From NCBI RefSeq assembly GCF_900111095.1, contig NZ_FOGB01000015.1, forward strand, positions 47,727 to 111,726: a stretch of 64,000 nt of DNA, read 5' to 3'. Of the stretch, positions 36,284 through 47,907 are shown in pieces. Made by a program: the position numbers and the translations under genes. The number at the start of each line of letters is the position of its first letter. The first letter of the stretch is position 1. The notes below the pieces were generated by a model. That model searched no databases. It saw only the letters and a list, made by a program, of their open reading frames with translations, and was not told the origin of the DNA. The DNA is from Amphritea atlantica (GTDB lineage: Bacteria; Pseudomonadota; Gammaproteobacteria; Pseudomonadales; Balneatricaceae).

Positions 36284-36757
36284 GTGCCGCAGAAATCTGA
36301 TTACAGTGTGTTTATTGCCGATGAAGCGGCAATGGTTATGTTTGGGCAGCAGATTGCCCGTGCAACCACCGGCGGAGAGGTAATCTTTCTTGAGGGAGAC
36401 CTGGGTATGGGTAAAACCACCCTGAGTCGTGGTGTTTTGCAGGGCTTTGGTCATCAAGGCTCGGTTAAGAGTCCGACCTATACACTGGTTGAACCCTATG
36501 AACTGGGCGATATAACGGTGTTTCATTTTGATCTGTATCGGCTGGGAGACCCTGAGGAGCTCGAATACCTGGGTATCAGGGACTATTTTACCGATCAGAG
36601 TATCTGTCTGATTGAGTGGCCTGAACGGGGAGAGGGGGCGTTGCCGCTGGCGGATCTGATACTGAATATTACGGTGGAACAACGGGGCCGTCGGATAAAC
36701 TGGCACCCGCAGACTGAAAAAGGCCGGCAACTGGCCGATAAGCTGATAGTCAGTTGA
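36284..36757 (+). CDS. tsaE: tRNA threonylcarbamoyladenosine biosynthesis ATPase TsaE
   Basis: 157 residues with a GTG start at 36284 preceded by AAGGAAGGG. A small P-loop ATPase with Walker A LEGDLGMGKTTLSRG near 33-47; it drives the TsaBD complex that makes t6A at position 37 of ANN-decoding tRNAs. Further family marks are SPTYTLVEPY and FHFDLYRL. It lies between nnr and amiB, the usual place. Confidence 0.95.
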   Translation: MPQKSDYSVFIADEAAMVMFGQQIARATTGGEVIFLEGDLGMGKTTLSRGVLQGFGHQGSVKSPTYTLVEPYELGDITVFHFDLYRLGDPEELEYLGIRDYFTDQSICLIEWPERGEGALPLADLILNITVEQRGRRINWHPQTEKGRQLADKLIVS

Positions 36758-36854
36758 TACGTTTGGCAGGCAGCCTGTCAGCAGGTATGTTGTAATGGAT
36801 ATATTCAGAGCGTATGTGAGCGCTTGATTTAGGGGCTTGGGTTGTAACAGTACG

Positions 36855-38219
36855 ATGAGAAACCGAATGATACGACGGGCGGGACTGATAGTATTGCTTT
36901 TGAGCTGCTGGTTGAGGGCGGCTGGTGGCTATGCGGCTGAAGTTCATAATGTGCGGGTGTGGATCGCTCCGGATCATGCCCGGTTGGTGTTCGATCTGTC
37001 CTCGGAAGTACAGCATAAGCTGTTTACTCTGAAGAAGCCTGACCGCATCGTATTGGATGTCTCCGATGCGTCGCTGCAATCCAATCTGGAAACCGTTGAC
37101 CTGTCTGGCAGTCCCGTATCACTGATCCGTTCCGGTTCCCGTAATGGTGGTAAAGATCTGCGCATCGTGCTTGATCTTAAAGAGCATGTGAAGCCGAAGA
37201 GCTTTGCCCTCAAACCGAATGATCAGTACGGGCACCGGCTGGTGCTCGACCTTTATCGTGATGTGGCGCCTGAAGCCCCGCAGAAAACTGCAGTGGCGTC
37301 TGCAGACGATCCGGCAGCGTTGCGGGATATCGTGATTGCCATTGATGCCGGGCACGGCGGTGAAGACCCCGGGGCTATTGGTCCCGGACGGGTCAAGGAG
37401 AAAACCGTGGTGCTGGGGATCGCCCGGGAGCTCAATGCGCTTCTGCAAAAGGAGCGGGGGTTTCAGCCTAAACTGACCCGTGATGGGGATTACTATATCA
37501 GTCTGCGCAGCCGTACCGAACGGGCGCGTAAGATGAACGCAGATATGTTTGTCTCGATCCATGCGGATGGCTTTCGCGATCACCGTGCCCGGGGGGCTTC
37601 GGTCTGGGTGCTCTCCCCCCGGGGGGCCAGTAGTGAGATGGGACGCTGGCTGGCGCAGAAAGAGAACAGTGCCGATCTGATTGGTGGCGTGGGCGGCGTG
37701 AGTCTGGAGGATAAAGATGATGTGCTGGCCAAGGTGTTACTGGATATGTCGATGACCGCCAGTCGCAGTGATAGTCGGGATATCGCCCGCAGTATCCATA
37801 AAAATATGAGTAAGTTTGCCAAAATGCATAAAAAGCGGGTTGAACAGGCGGGATTTGTGGTTTTGAAGTCTCCTGATATCCCCTCTATTCTGGTCGAAAC
37901 CGGTTTTATCACCAACCATGATGAGGCGGCCAAGCTGAAGTCTAAGGCGTATCAGCGAAAGATGGCCGAGGCCATTTTTGCCGGCATCAAAGCCCATTTC
38001 TCGGCTAAGCCCCCTGCGCTGACCTGGCTTGCCTGGCAAAAAGAGGGGCGGGGCACCACCAGGGCAACACCCTCCAGCTACAAGGTGGTGCGGGGGGACA
38101 CTCTCTCTGTTATTGCCAGCAGGAACGGTGTATCGTTGTCCGCACTACGCAAGGCGAACGGGCTTAGCAATGCTGACCAGATACTGGTTGGTCAGGTGCT
38201 GAAGATCCCTGCCAGTTAA
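36855..38219 (+). CDS. amiB: N-acetylmuramoyl-L-alanine amidase (AmiB/AmiC type) with AMIN and LysM
   Basis: About 454 residues from the ATG at 36855; a TTG at 36837 and an ATG at 36867 are also possible, and none has a strong ribosome-binding site. A signal peptide (MIRRAGLIVLLLSCWLRAAGGYA) is followed by an AMIN domain (about 35-135) for septal targeting. The Amidase_3 domain (about 165-390) has IAIDAGHGGEDPGAIG with the zinc His, SIHADGF, and the catalytic Glu in ILVETGFITN. The C-terminal LysM repeat (about 410-454, YKVVRGDTLSVIASRNGVS) binds peptidoglycan. It splits daughter cells at division and sits between tsaE and mutL. Confidence 0.95.
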   Translation: MRNRMIRRAGLIVLLLSCWLRAAGGYAAEVHNVRVWIAPDHARLVFDLSSEVQHKLFTLKKPDRIVLDVSDASLQSNLETVDLSGSPVSLIRSGSRNGGKDLRIVLDLKEHVKPKSFALKPNDQYGHRLVLDLYRDVAPEAPQKTAVASADDPAALRDIVIAIDAGHGGEDPGAIGPGRVKEKTVVLGIARELNALLQKERGFQPKLTRDGDYYISLRSRTERARKMNADMFVSIHADGFRDHRARGASVWVLSPRGASSEMGRWLAQKENSADLIGGVGGVSLEDKDDVLAKVLLDMSMTASRSDSRDIARSIHKNMSKFAKMHKKRVEQAGFVVLKSPDIPSILVETGFITNHDEAAKLKSKAYQRKMAEAIFAGIKAHFSAKPPALTWLAWQKEGRGTTRATPSSYKVVRGDTLSVIASRNGVSLSALRKANGLSNADQILVGQVLKIPAS

Positions 38220-38241
38220 ATAACTATTTGTAATCTGTGAT

Positions 38242-40137
38242 ATGTCCCGAATACACCTGCTGACCCCCCGGCTGGCGAACCAGATCGCCGCCGGTGAAGT
38301 TGTTGAACGTCCCGCCTCGGTTGTGAAAGAGATCCTTGAGAACAGTCTTGATGCGGGAGCGGGCCGGATTGAGCTGGATATCGAGCAGGGCGGAGTCAAG
38401 CTGATCCGCCTGCGGGACGATGGACAGGGGATAGAGAAAGATGATCTGCCGCTGGCGTTGAGTCGCCACGCCACCAGTAAAATACTCAATCTAGACGATC
38501 TTGAAGCGGTCGAAAGTCTCGGCTTTCGCGGCGAAGCGCTGGCATCGATCAGTTCGGTGTCCCGTCTGACGCTCACCTCACGAACCGCGGATCAGGAGGC
38601 GGGCTGGCAGGTGCAGACGGAGGGGCGGGATATGGTCGCTGAGGTGTCGCCCGCAGCGCACCCTCAGGGCTCTACAGTCGAAGTGCGGGATCTGTTTTTT
38701 AATACCCCGGCGCGGCGCAAATTTCTGAAAACGGAAAAAACTGAGTTTAAACACCTGGAAGAGGTGGTGAAACGGCTGGCACTGAGCCGCTTTGATGTTG
38801 GATTTACACTGCGACATAACCAGAAAGTGATCCATCAGTTGCGTCCCGCCATCAGCGAAACCGAACAGGAACGGCGAATTTCGACCCTGCTGTCGCCGGC
38901 ATTTATTGAAAATGCAATGAAAGTGGATGTCAGTGCCGAAGCCTCCGGGCTGCGTTTATGGGGCTGGGTGGCGCTGCCTACCTTCTCCCGCAGTCAGGCG
39001 GACCTGCAGTACTTTTTTGTCAATGGCCGGATTATCCGCGATAAAGTGGTTGCCCATGCATTGCGCCAGGCCTATCAGGATGTCCTCTACCATGGGCGGC
39101 ATCCGGCTTATGTTCTTTATATGGAGCTGGATCCGAAGCTGGTGGATGTCAATGTGCATCCTACCAAGCATGAGGTGCGCTTCCGTGAGACCCGTCTGGT
39201 GCATGATTTTATCTTCCGCACCACTCATCGGGTGATAGCCGATATCCGTCCGGAGCAGGGCAGTGAACCGGCGATCTCCGGTGCTTCCGCCAGTCACCTG
39301 TTGAATGCTGCCCCGGGACAGCCCTTGGCGCAGCAGAGTTTTGAGCAGGGCCGCATGCCCCTGCATCAGTTGCAGGGTGGTTCTGGCAGCACTGCCGGTG
39401 CCGGATCCGCCTTTCGTGGTACGTATCAGTCAGATCGCCCGGCTGCTGGCCAGATTCGCGATCAGATCTCCGCCTATGGTGCGCTGCATCCTCAGGGAGA
39501 TTCTGCCACTGGCATGCAGTCGGCCTCTATGCCGCAGGCGGATGATACCGAGTGTCCGCCGCTGGGATACGCTATTGCTCAGCTGCACGGCGTGTTTGTT
39601 CTGGCACAGAATGATGCCGGTCTGGTGGTGGTGGACATGCATGCCGCCCACGAGCGGGTGGTATATGAACGGATGAAGCAGGCGTATGAGATGGAGGGGG
39701 TTCGCAGTCAGCCGTTGCTGGTGCCCGTGAGTATGGCGGTCAGTTCTATGGAAGCCGATTGTGCTGAGGAGCAGGCACAGGTGTTCTCGAAGCTCGGTTT
39801 TGAGATCGCCCGGATGGGAGAGGAAACTCTGGTTGTGCGCCAGGTGCCGGTGGCACTGGCCAGCGCCGATATCAGTAAACTGATTCTCGATGTGCTGGGG
39901 GATATGGCGCAGTTTGGTACCAGTCAGAAGATTCAGCAACACACCAATGAGTTGCTGGCGACCATGGCTTGTCACGGTTCTGTGCGGGCCAACCGGCAAC
40001 TGACTATTCCTGAGATGAACGCATTGTTGCGGGATATGGAGAGTACCGAACGCAGCGGGCAGTGTAACCATGGCCGACCCACCTGGACACAGATGTCGAT
40101 GAATGATCTCGACAGTCTGTTTATGCGGGGACAGTAA
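38242..40137 (+). CDS. mutL: DNA mismatch repair protein MutL
   Basis: 631 residues. It couples MutS mismatch recognition to strand removal. The GHKL ATPase domain (about 1-335) has the ATP-binding motifs: the Glu and Asn in [39 protein letters not shown] and [17 protein letters not shown] linker rich in Gln, Gly, Ala and Ser (about 345-430) joins the C-terminal dimerisation domain (about 440-631). The C-terminal endonuclease motif DQHA(X)2E(X)4E of methyl-independent MutL reads [12 protein letters not shown] here, so a metal-binding site may be kept. Gene order amiB-mutL-miaA is conserved. Confidence 0.97.
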   Translation: MSRIHLLTPRLANQIAAGEVVERPASVVKEILENSLDAGAGRIELDIEQGGVKLIRLRDDGQGIEKDDLPLALSRHATSKILNLDDLEAVESLGFRGEALASISSVSRLTLTSRTADQEAGWQVQTEGRDMVAEVSPAAHPQGSTVEVRDLFFNTPARRKFLKTEKTEFKHLEEVVKRLALSRFDVGFTLRHNQKVIHQLRPAISETEQERRISTLLSPAFIENAMKVDVSAEASGLRLWGWVALPTFSRSQADLQYFFVNGRIIRDKVVAHALRQAYQDVLYHGRHPAYVLYMELDPKLVDVNVHPTKHEVRFRETRLVHDFIFRTTHRVIADIRPEQGSEPAISGASASHLLNAAPGQPLAQQSFEQGRMPLHQLQGGSGSTAGAGSAFRGTYQSDRPAAGQIRDQISAYGALHPQGDSATGMQSASMPQADDTECPPLGYAIAQLHGVFVLAQNDAGLVVVDMHAAHERVVYERMKQAYEMEGVRSQPLLVPVSMAVSSMEADCAEEQAQVFSKLGFEIARMGEETLVVRQVPVALASADISKLILDVLGDMAQFGTSQKIQQHTNELLATMACHGSVRANRQLTIPEMNALLRDMESTERSGQCNHGRPTWTQMSMNDLDSLFMRGQ

Positions 40138-40138
40138 A

Positions 40139-41077
40139 TTGGCTGATCAGTTGCCGCCAGCCATCTTTCTGATGGGGCCGACCGCGTCCGGCAAAACAGA
40201 TCTGGCGATGGCGCTCTGTGATCGCTTGCCCTGCGACATTATCAGTGTTGATTCGGCGATGATCTACCGGGAGATGAATATCGGCACCGCGACGCCGGAT
40301 GCAGAGTTTCTGTCCCGTTACCCCCACCGACTGGTGAATATCCTTGATCCGGCTGAGAGTTACTCAGCGGCTGATTTCAGAACCGATGCTCTGCGAGAGA
40401 TGGCTGAAATCACGGCAGCAGGGCGGATTCCGCTGCTGGTAGGTGGCACCATGCTCTATTATCAGGCACTGCTCAAAGGTCTGGCTACCCTGCCGCAGGC
40501 GGATCAGTCGATCCGTGAGCGTCTGGTTAAGGAGGCTGAACAATCAGGCTGGGAGGCGCTGCATCAGCGTTTGCAGCAGGTGGATCCGGTGGCCGCGCAG
40601 CGTATCCATCCGAATGATCCGCAACGGATGCAGCGGGCGCTGGAGGTGTATGAGCTGACCGGACGTTCGATGACTGAGTTGTGGCAGGAGCAGGAGTCAC
40701 AACGGTTGCCCTATCGTGTCACCCAGCTCTGCGTTATGCCGGGTGAACGTAAAACTCTTCATGAGCGGATTGAACAGCGCTTTCATATTATGCTGGAACA
40801 GGGATTTGAGGCTGAGGTCAGGGCGCTCTGGGAACGTGGCGATCTCAATCTGCAGATGCCTTCGGTGCGCTGCGTTGGTTATCGGCAGATGTGGGAGTAT
40901 TTCGAGGGCGTTTGGGATTACCCGACAATGATCGAAAAAGGTGTCATCGCGACGCGACAATTAGCAAAACGACAGGTCACCTGGCTGCGTAGTTGGGATA
41001 ATCTGCATCATTTTGAATCGGCAGACCCTAATTTAACTAATAATGCCTTGAAATTGTTGGATGGGATCATTATATAA
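40139..41077 (+). CDS. miaA: tRNA dimethylallyltransferase
   Basis: About 312 residues from a TTG at 40139 ([20 protein letters not shown]), chosen because the protein starts close to the P-loop as in its relatives; an ATG at 40103 is in frame but overlaps mutL by 35 bp. It adds a dimethylallyl group to A37 of tRNAs reading UNN codons. P-loop [14 protein letters not shown] near 11-24, [19 protein letters not shown] near 40-58, and [11 protein letters not shown] near 240 are family marks. It precedes hfq, as in E. coli. Confidence 0.95.
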   Translation: MADQLPPAIFLMGPTASGKTDLAMALCDRLPCDIISVDSAMIYREMNIGTATPDAEFLSRYPHRLVNILDPAESYSAADFRTDALREMAEITAAGRIPLLVGGTMLYYQALLKGLATLPQADQSIRERLVKEAEQSGWEALHQRLQQVDPVAAQRIHPNDPQRMQRALEVYELTGRSMTELWQEQESQRLPYRVTQLCVMPGERKTLHERIEQRFHIMLEQGFEAEVRALWERGDLNLQMPSVRCVGYRQMWEYFEGVWDYPTMIEKGVIATRQLAKRQVTWLRSWDNLHHFESADPNLTNNALKLLDGIII

Positions 41078-41432
<355 letters not shown>

Positions 41433-41440
41433 GGTATTCA

Positions 41441-42760
41441 TTGTTCTTTGAGCGCCCTGAGTCTGGCGAATGCGCCATACTAGTTCATATCGATATGGCA
41501 GATGAGGTGGACCGAGAAAGTCCTAAAGAGCTCGAAGAGCTTGCCCTGTCTGCTGGTGCAGATCCGGTAGCCTTTCTCACCGGATCTCGCAGTCTCCCAA
41601 ATCCGAAAACGTTCATCGGCTCTGGTAAGGTAGAGGAGCTGAAGGATCTTGTGCACCTGCATCAGGCTGAACTGGTGATTTTTAATCACAGTCTGAGTCC
41701 CGGGCAGGAGCGTAACATCGAGCGTGAGATCGAATGTCGTGTACTTGACCGTACCGGCCTGATTCTGGATATTTTTGCCCAGCGGGCACGCACCCATGAA
41801 GGTAAGCTTCAGGTTGAGCTAGCTCAGCTTGAGCATATGTCGACCCGATTGGTGCGCGGCTGGACCCACCTGGAACGACAGAAAGGGGGGATCGGTCTGC
41901 GTGGTCCGGGTGAAACCCAGCTGGAAACCGACCGCCGGCTGTTGCGGGCGCGTATAAAAAGCATTCTTAAACGGCTGGAAAAGGTGCGCAAACAGCGCGA
42001 GCAGGGGCGTCGTGCCCGCAGCCGCTCCGAGGTGCCAACAATCTCATTGGTTGGTTATACCAATGCGGGTAAATCAACGCTGTTTAATCGTATTACTGAT
42101 GCTGAGGTTTATGCTGCAGATCAGTTGTTTGCGACGCTGGATCCTACCCTGCGCCGGATCGATCTGGCGGATGTGGGGGCCGCAATCCTGGCTGATACTG
42201 TGGGCTTTATCCGTCATCTGCCCCATAAGCTGGTTGAAGCGTTCCGTGCTACTCTGCAGGAAACGACTGAGGCAGACCTGCTGCTGCATGTTATCGATGC
42301 CTACGATGAAGATCGGCAGTCACATATGGACGAGGTGCACTCTGTCCTGAAAGAGATCGGTGCCGATGAGGTGCTGACTCTCGAAGTTTATAACAAGATC
42401 GATATGCTTGAGCGAGCTGAAGCACGTATCGACCGTAATGATGAGGGAAGGCCTGTACGGGTCTGGTTATCTGCAGTCTCAGGTGAGGGGATCGATCTGC
42501 TATTTCAGGCGATCACTGAGCTGCTGGCTGGCGATATCTTCCATGAACAGCTGAGCTTACGACCGGAGGAGGGTGGTTTGCGTGCCCAGCTTTATGCTCA
42601 GGGGGCTGTTCTGAATGAAGTGGTGGATGATCAGGGAGTTATCGATCTGGAGGTTCGTATTCAGAAAAAAGATCTGCTGCAGCTATTAAGTCGTATGAAC
42701 ATAGCACCAGAGCGCTATCTTGGCGTTAATGTCAACAAACCCGAGTGGTTGCATAGTTAA
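41441..42760 (+). CDS. hflX: GTPase HflX
   Basis: 439 residues with a TTG start at 41441 (MFFERPESGECAILVHI), preceded by GAGG and matching the E. coli MFDRYDAGE.AVLVHI opening. It is a ribosome-splitting GTPase that rescues stalled 70S ribosomes in stress. The N-terminal HflX domain (about 1-190) contains GPGETQLETDRRLLRARI. The G domain has G1 GYTNAGKSTLFN near 205-216, G3 DTVGF and G4 NKID near 313. It is part of the hfq-hflX-hflK-hflC operon. Confidence 0.96.
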   Translation: MFFERPESGECAILVHIDMADEVDRESPKELEELALSAGADPVAFLTGSRSLPNPKTFIGSGKVEELKDLVHLHQAELVIFNHSLSPGQERNIEREIECRVLDRTGLILDIFAQRARTHEGKLQVELAQLEHMSTRLVRGWTHLERQKGGIGLRGPGETQLETDRRLLRARIKSILKRLEKVRKQREQGRRARSRSEVPTISLVGYTNAGKSTLFNRITDAEVYAADQLFATLDPTLRRIDLADVGAAILADTVGFIRHLPHKLVEAFRATLQETTEADLLLHVIDAYDEDRQSHMDEVHSVLKEIGADEVLTLEVYNKIDMLERAEARIDRNDEGRPVRVWLSAVSGEGIDLLFQAITELLAGDIFHEQLSLRPEEGGLRAQLYAQGAVLNEVVDDQGVIDLEVRIQKKDLLQLLSRMNIAPERYLGVNVNKPEWLHS

Positions 42761-42814
42761 GTTATGCTGCTTACAATTTTTTAATGGTTTAAACAGTTCT
42801 AGACGGAGTACAGT

Positions 42815-44008
42815 ATGGCTTGGAATGAGCCTGGTGGTAACGGGAATAATCAGGACCCCTGGAATAACGGCGGTGACCGTCGCGGTGGTGGTAAAAAGGA
42901 TCAGGGACCGCCTGATCTGGATGAGGCTCTGCAGAAACTGCAGGAAAAGCTGAACGGTATATTCGGTAAAGGTGGTGGCAATAAAGGCAGCGGTGGTTCC
43001 GGTTCCGGCCCTTCGGCGGGCTCTTCCGCCGGTATGCTGGTGGTGGTTGCTGTTGTGTTGCTGGTTGGCTGGGCGGCGATGGGTTTCTACACCGTGGACC
43101 AGCAGGAGCGTGGTGTTGTGTTGCGGCTGGGTAAATATCACGAAACCGTGATGCCGGGCCTGCAATGGAATCCGCCACTGATTGATGATGTTACCACTGA
43201 AAACGTGACCCGCGTCAGTGCCTATGAGCACCGTTCACTGATGCTGACTGAAGATGAAAATATCGTCGATGTCAGTATGACTGTTCAGTACGTCATCTCT
43301 GATCCGGTCAAGTATGTGCTTAAGGTTCGTGACCCTAAGTCCAGCCTGGAACATGCATCTGAATCTGCGCTGCGTCATACCGTTGGCTCCTCTGAAATGA
43401 ACTCAATTCTGACCGCTGGTCGTGAGGTGCTGGGTAATGATGTGAAGGAGCGGCTGCAGAACTATATGGATGGTTATCAGACCGGTCTGCGGATTACGCA
43501 GATCAATATCAAGGAAGCGAAAGCGCCGTCCCAGGTTCAGGATGCTTTTGATGATGTGATTAAGGCCCGTGAGGATGAGCAGCGCTCTATTAACCAGTCT
43601 GAATCTTACCGTAACGGTATTGTCCCTGAGGCGCGTGGTAATGCACAGCGGATGAAAGAGGAAGCGAACGGTTATCGTGAGCGGGTTGTGGCGCAGGCTG
43701 AGGGTGATGCAAAGCGCTTTACTTCGCTGCTGACTGAATATCAGAAAGCCCCTGAGGTGACTCGTGAGCGTCTCTATCTGGATGCCATGGAATCCGTGTA
43801 TGCCAGCAATGCTAAAGTGCTGGTCGATGTAGAGGGAGGGAACAATATGATGTACCTGCCTCTGGATAAGCTGACAGAGAGCCGGCCCCGTACGGCAACC
43901 GGCAGTAGTAACAGTCGTTTAAGCAGTTCTGAACTGCGGGATGTGACTAATCAGGTTATGGAACAGCTTCGTCAGCGTCAGCAATCGACATCACGGGAGG
44001 TACGCTAA
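42815..44008 (+). CDS. hflK: FtsH protease regulator HflK
   Basis: 397 residues. A membrane-anchored SPFH/prohibitin-family protein. The Gly- and Asn-rich cytoplasmic N-terminus (about 1-65) is followed by one membrane helix near 70-92 and the SPFH domain (about 95-320) facing the periplasm. HflK and HflC form a large cage around the FtsH protease and modulate membrane-protein turnover. It overlaps hflC by one base (stop/start TAATG), indicating coupled translation. Confidence 0.96.
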   Translation: MAWNEPGGNGNNQDPWNNGGDRRGGGKKDQGPPDLDEALQKLQEKLNGIFGKGGGNKGSGGSGSGPSAGSSAGMLVVVAVVLLVGWAAMGFYTVDQQERGVVLRLGKYHETVMPGLQWNPPLIDDVTTENVTRVSAYEHRSLMLTEDENIVDVSMTVQYVISDPVKYVLKVRDPKSSLEHASESALRHTVGSSEMNSILTAGREVLGNDVKERLQNYMDGYQTGLRITQINIKEAKAPSQVQDAFDDVIKAREDEQRSINQSESYRNGIVPEARGNAQRMKEEANGYRERVVAQAEGDAKRFTSLLTEYQKAPEVTRERLYLDAMESVYASNAKVLVDVEGGNNMMYLPLDKLTESRPRTATGSSNSRLSSSELRDVTNQVMEQLRQRQQSTSREVR

Positions 44009-44886
44009 TGTCAGGTAAATCTATGACGGGATTGGTAATCGCGCTGTTAATTATCGTGGTTGGCTATAACTCCCTGTATATCATTAAAGAGACTGATCGG
44101 GCGGTACTGCTGAAGTTTGGTGAGATCGTTAATCCGGATATTAAGCCTGGCTTGCATATCCGCTGGCCAATTATCAATAAGGTGCGTAAGTTTGATGGTC
44201 GGGTGCAGACGCTGGATGCGCAGCCGCAGTCGTACCTGACGGTTGAGAAGAAGCGACTGATTGTTGACTCATTTATTAAGTGGCGTGTCATCGATCCGCA
44301 GAAATACTATACCGCCACCTCGGGTGACGAGTATAAAGCGGCAGAGCTGTTGTTCCCGAACGTTGATGCAGGTCTGCGGAATCAGTTTGGTGAGCGTACC
44401 CTGACCGAGGTGGTTTCCGGTGAGCGCGATGAGTTGATGCTTGAACTGGTCGACTCCCTGAGCGTTCAGACCAAGGAAGAGCTGGGTATTGAGATGATCG
44501 ATATTCGCGTCAAGAAGATTGATCTGCCGCAGGAGGTGTCTGCCTCTGTTTACGAGCGGATGCGTACTGAGCGTGAACGGGAAGCCCGTGAGTTGCGTTC
44601 CCGTGGTAAAGAGCTGGCTGAGGGTATTCAGGCGGATGCCGATCGTCAGAAAGCGGTTATCGAAGCGAATGCTTATCGTGATGCGCAGCAGGTTCGTGGT
44701 GAGGGTGATGCCATGGCGGCCAAGATCTATGCTGAAGCCTACAATAAGGACCCCGAGTTTTATGCCTTTTACCGCAGTCTGAATGCGTACAAAGAGGCGT
44801 TTAATCAACAGGGCGATATTATGGTGCTCAAGCCTGACAGTGATTTCTTCCGCTATCTGGGAAATTCCAGCGGAAAGGGCAAGTGA
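44008..44886 (+). CDS. hflC: FtsH protease regulator HflC
   Basis: 292 residues. The partner of HflK. One N-terminal membrane helix (about 6-25, LVIALLIIVVGYNSLYII) precedes the SPFH domain, then a helical region rich in Ala, Glu and Arg (about 185-260) typical of the family. Start at 44008 overlaps the hflK stop. Two hairpins follow the stop, the second a good terminator. Confidence 0.96.
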   Translation: MSGKSMTGLVIALLIIVVGYNSLYIIKETDRAVLLKFGEIVNPDIKPGLHIRWPIINKVRKFDGRVQTLDAQPQSYLTVEKKRLIVDSFIKWRVIDPQKYYTATSGDEYKAAELLFPNVDAGLRNQFGERTLTEVVSGERDELMLELVDSLSVQTKEELGIEMIDIRVKKIDLPQEVSASVYERMRTEREREARELRSRGKELAEGIQADADRQKAVIEANAYRDAQQVRGEGDAMAAKIYAEAYNKDPEFYAFYRSLNAYKEAFNQQGDIMVLKPDSDFFRYLGNSSGKGK

Positions 44887-44916
44887 TCGCAATGCGCCGA
44901 TTGTAGTATAAAAAAT

Positions 44917-44989
44917 CCACGGAATAGGCTGCACTAACTGCCCTGTTCCGTGGTAGAATTCCGCAACCGGGTTTTGACCCGGTTTTTTT
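44917..44989 (+). terminator. Tandem hairpins and terminator after hflC
   Basis: The first stem (CCACGGAAtAGG / CCTgTTCCGTGG, 44917-44953) has one mismatch. The second (AACCGGGT-tttg-ACCCGGTT, from 44965) is followed by five more T and is a standard intrinsic terminator. They separate the hfl genes from the DUF2065-hisZ-purA genes. Confidence 0.8.
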
Positions 44990-45023
44990 ATGTGGCGGCC
45001 GTGCCGCTGTGTTGAGGTGGGTA

Positions 45024-45221
45024 ATGCATTCTGAACTCTGGCACCAGTTACTGATCGGCTTCTGTCTGATGCTGGTGATGGAAGGGATTCTGCCTTTTCT
45101 CTATCCACAGCGCTGGCGTAATCTGGTTCATCAGCTGGCTTTGGTGAGTGACCGGGCGCTACGTATAACAGGTTTTGTAAGTATGATGGCTGGCGTCATC
45201 CTGCTTTATATATTTAACTGA
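45024..45221 (+). CDS. DUF2065 small membrane protein (YjeT-like)
   Basis: About 65 residues from the ATG at 45024 (MHSELWHQLLIG), preceded by GAGGTGG. Two membrane segments (about 8-28 and 45-64) are joined by the conserved FLYPQRWRNLVHQLALVSDRALR loop. The DUF2065/YjeT family is commonly found between hflC and purA or hisZ in Gammaproteobacteria. Its function is unknown; position suggests a link to the HflKC membrane complex or only shared transcription with hisZ. Confidence 0.88.
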   Translation: MHSELWHQLLIGFCLMLVMEGILPFLYPQRWRNLVHQLALVSDRALRITGFVSMMAGVILLYIFN

Positions 45222-45244
45222 TCCACTGTATTTCGGAGAGTTAC

Positions 45245-46426
45245 ATGTCGTTGGCAGAACGCTGGTTGTTACCAGACGGCGTCAAAGAGGTGCTGCCGCC
45301 TCGGGCACAAAAGGTCGAGACAGCGCGGCGGCGTTTGCTGGATCTTTATGATACCTGGGGTTATGAGTTGGTGATGACCCCGCTGATTGAGCATCTGGAT
45401 TCTCTGCTTGTCGGAGTGGGACGCGATCTGGAGCTGGATACCTTTAAGGTGACAGATCAGCTGACCGGACGGATGCTGGGTATTCGCGCAGATATTACTC
45501 AGCAGGTAGCCCGCATCGATGCCAACCATCTTAGCAATCAGGGGCCGGTCCGTTTCTGTTACTGCAGCACTATATTACACACTCTGCCGGCTAATCCTTT
45601 AGCGTCGCGAAACCCTTTGCAGGTGGGGGCTGAGCTGTTTGGTCACAGCGGTGTCGCCAGCGATGTGGAAATCATCTCGCTGATGGTGGAAACTCTGAAT
45701 GCGATGCAGGTTAATCAGGATCTGAGTCTCGATCTGGGTCATGTAGGTATCTACCGTGGCTTGATGGGCGAGGCGGCACTGACTGCAGATCAGGAAGCTG
45801 AGTATTTTGAGTTGTTGCAACGTAAGGATCTGCCTGAGATAACGCGCTTTCTGGCGGGTTCCGGGCTTCCTGAGAGTGTTAAAACTCATCTGACTATATT
45901 GCCAACACTGCATGGCGGACGTGAAGTGCTCAACAAGGCACGCACCTGCTTTGCCGACGTTGAAATGATTAAGGATGCGCTGGATTATCTGGATGCCGTT
46001 GCAGATCAGATCACCCGGCGTTACCCCCAACTGGATCTGTATTTCGATCTGAGTGAGTTGCGGGGCTATAACTACCACACGGGTGTGGTGTTTGCTGCTT
46101 ATGTTCCGGCATTCGGACAGGCGGTTGCCAAGGGTGGTCGTTATGATGAAGTGGGGCGCGATTTTGGTCGTGCCCGTCCGGCAACCGGATTCAGTGCTGA
46201 TCTGAAAACTCTTGTAGAGTTATCTGCCCTGGAAGATAAGCCTGCGCGTAAAGTGGTGCGGGTTCCGGCTGTTGAAGATTCTGCAGCGCTGGATGCTGTG
46301 GCTAAGCTGAGAGCTCAGGGGGAGCGTGTTGTACCGATGCTGGATGAAACGGTTGTGGAAGATGCGCAGCAGTTTACACACCAGTTGGTGCAGCAGGATG
46401 GAACTTGGGTTCTCGAGAGCCTGTAA
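45245..46426 (+). CDS. hisZ: ATP phosphoribosyltransferase regulatory subunit
   Basis: 393 residues. It resembles the catalytic core of histidyl-tRNA synthetase but lacks tRNA charging activity; it partners the short form of HisG in the first step of histidine synthesis. Visible features are the N-terminal LPDGVKEVLPPRAQKVE, ITQQVARIDANH and the class II motif 3-like GGRYDEVGRDFG near 300. HisZ implies that the genome has a short HisG. It lies upstream of purA, as in Pseudomonas. Confidence 0.94.
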   Translation: MSLAERWLLPDGVKEVLPPRAQKVETARRRLLDLYDTWGYELVMTPLIEHLDSLLVGVGRDLELDTFKVTDQLTGRMLGIRADITQQVARIDANHLSNQGPVRFCYCSTILHTLPANPLASRNPLQVGAELFGHSGVASDVEIISLMVETLNAMQVNQDLSLDLGHVGIYRGLMGEAALTADQEAEYFELLQRKDLPEITRFLAGSGLPESVKTHLTILPTLHGGREVLNKARTCFADVEMIKDALDYLDAVADQITRRYPQLDLYFDLSELRGYNYHTGVVFAAYVPAFGQAVAKGGRYDEVGRDFGRARPATGFSADLKTLVELSALEDKPARKVVRVPAVEDSAALDAVAKLRAQGERVVPMLDETVVEDAQQFTHQLVQQDGTWVLESL

Positions 46427-46449
46427 ATTTTTGATTGATTAATCGCTAG

Positions 46450-47754
<1,305 letters not shown>

Positions 47755-47783
47755 TCTGCTTTTCTGAGATTCACAGACAAAAT

Positions 47784-47815
47784 AAGCCCGGCACTTCGCT
47801 TTGCCGGGCTTTTTT
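47784..47815 (+). terminator. purA terminator
   Basis: The stem AAGCCCGGCA / TGCCGGGCTT is followed by TTTT, 30 bp after the purA stop. Confidence 0.9.
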
Positions 47816-47841
47816 GTGTCTGATGTTATTTTTTTGAGAGT

Positions 47842-47868
47842 AAAAAAAACCAGGCAATGCCCGGTTTT
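47842..47868 (-). terminator. suhB terminator
   Basis: Read on the minus strand, AAAACCgGGC-att-GCCtGGTTTT forms a stem with one mismatch and is followed by a long U-run, 40 bp after the suhB stop. Confidence 0.75.
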
Positions 47869-47907
47869 CTGTTAGCTGCTGATGTGAAAGCTGCTTTAGT
47901 GATCCGT

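Noticed and set aside
45245..46426. A second histidyl-tRNA synthetase
   Set aside because: Although class II-like, gene context before purA and the sequence fit HisZ; the real hisS is at 58896.
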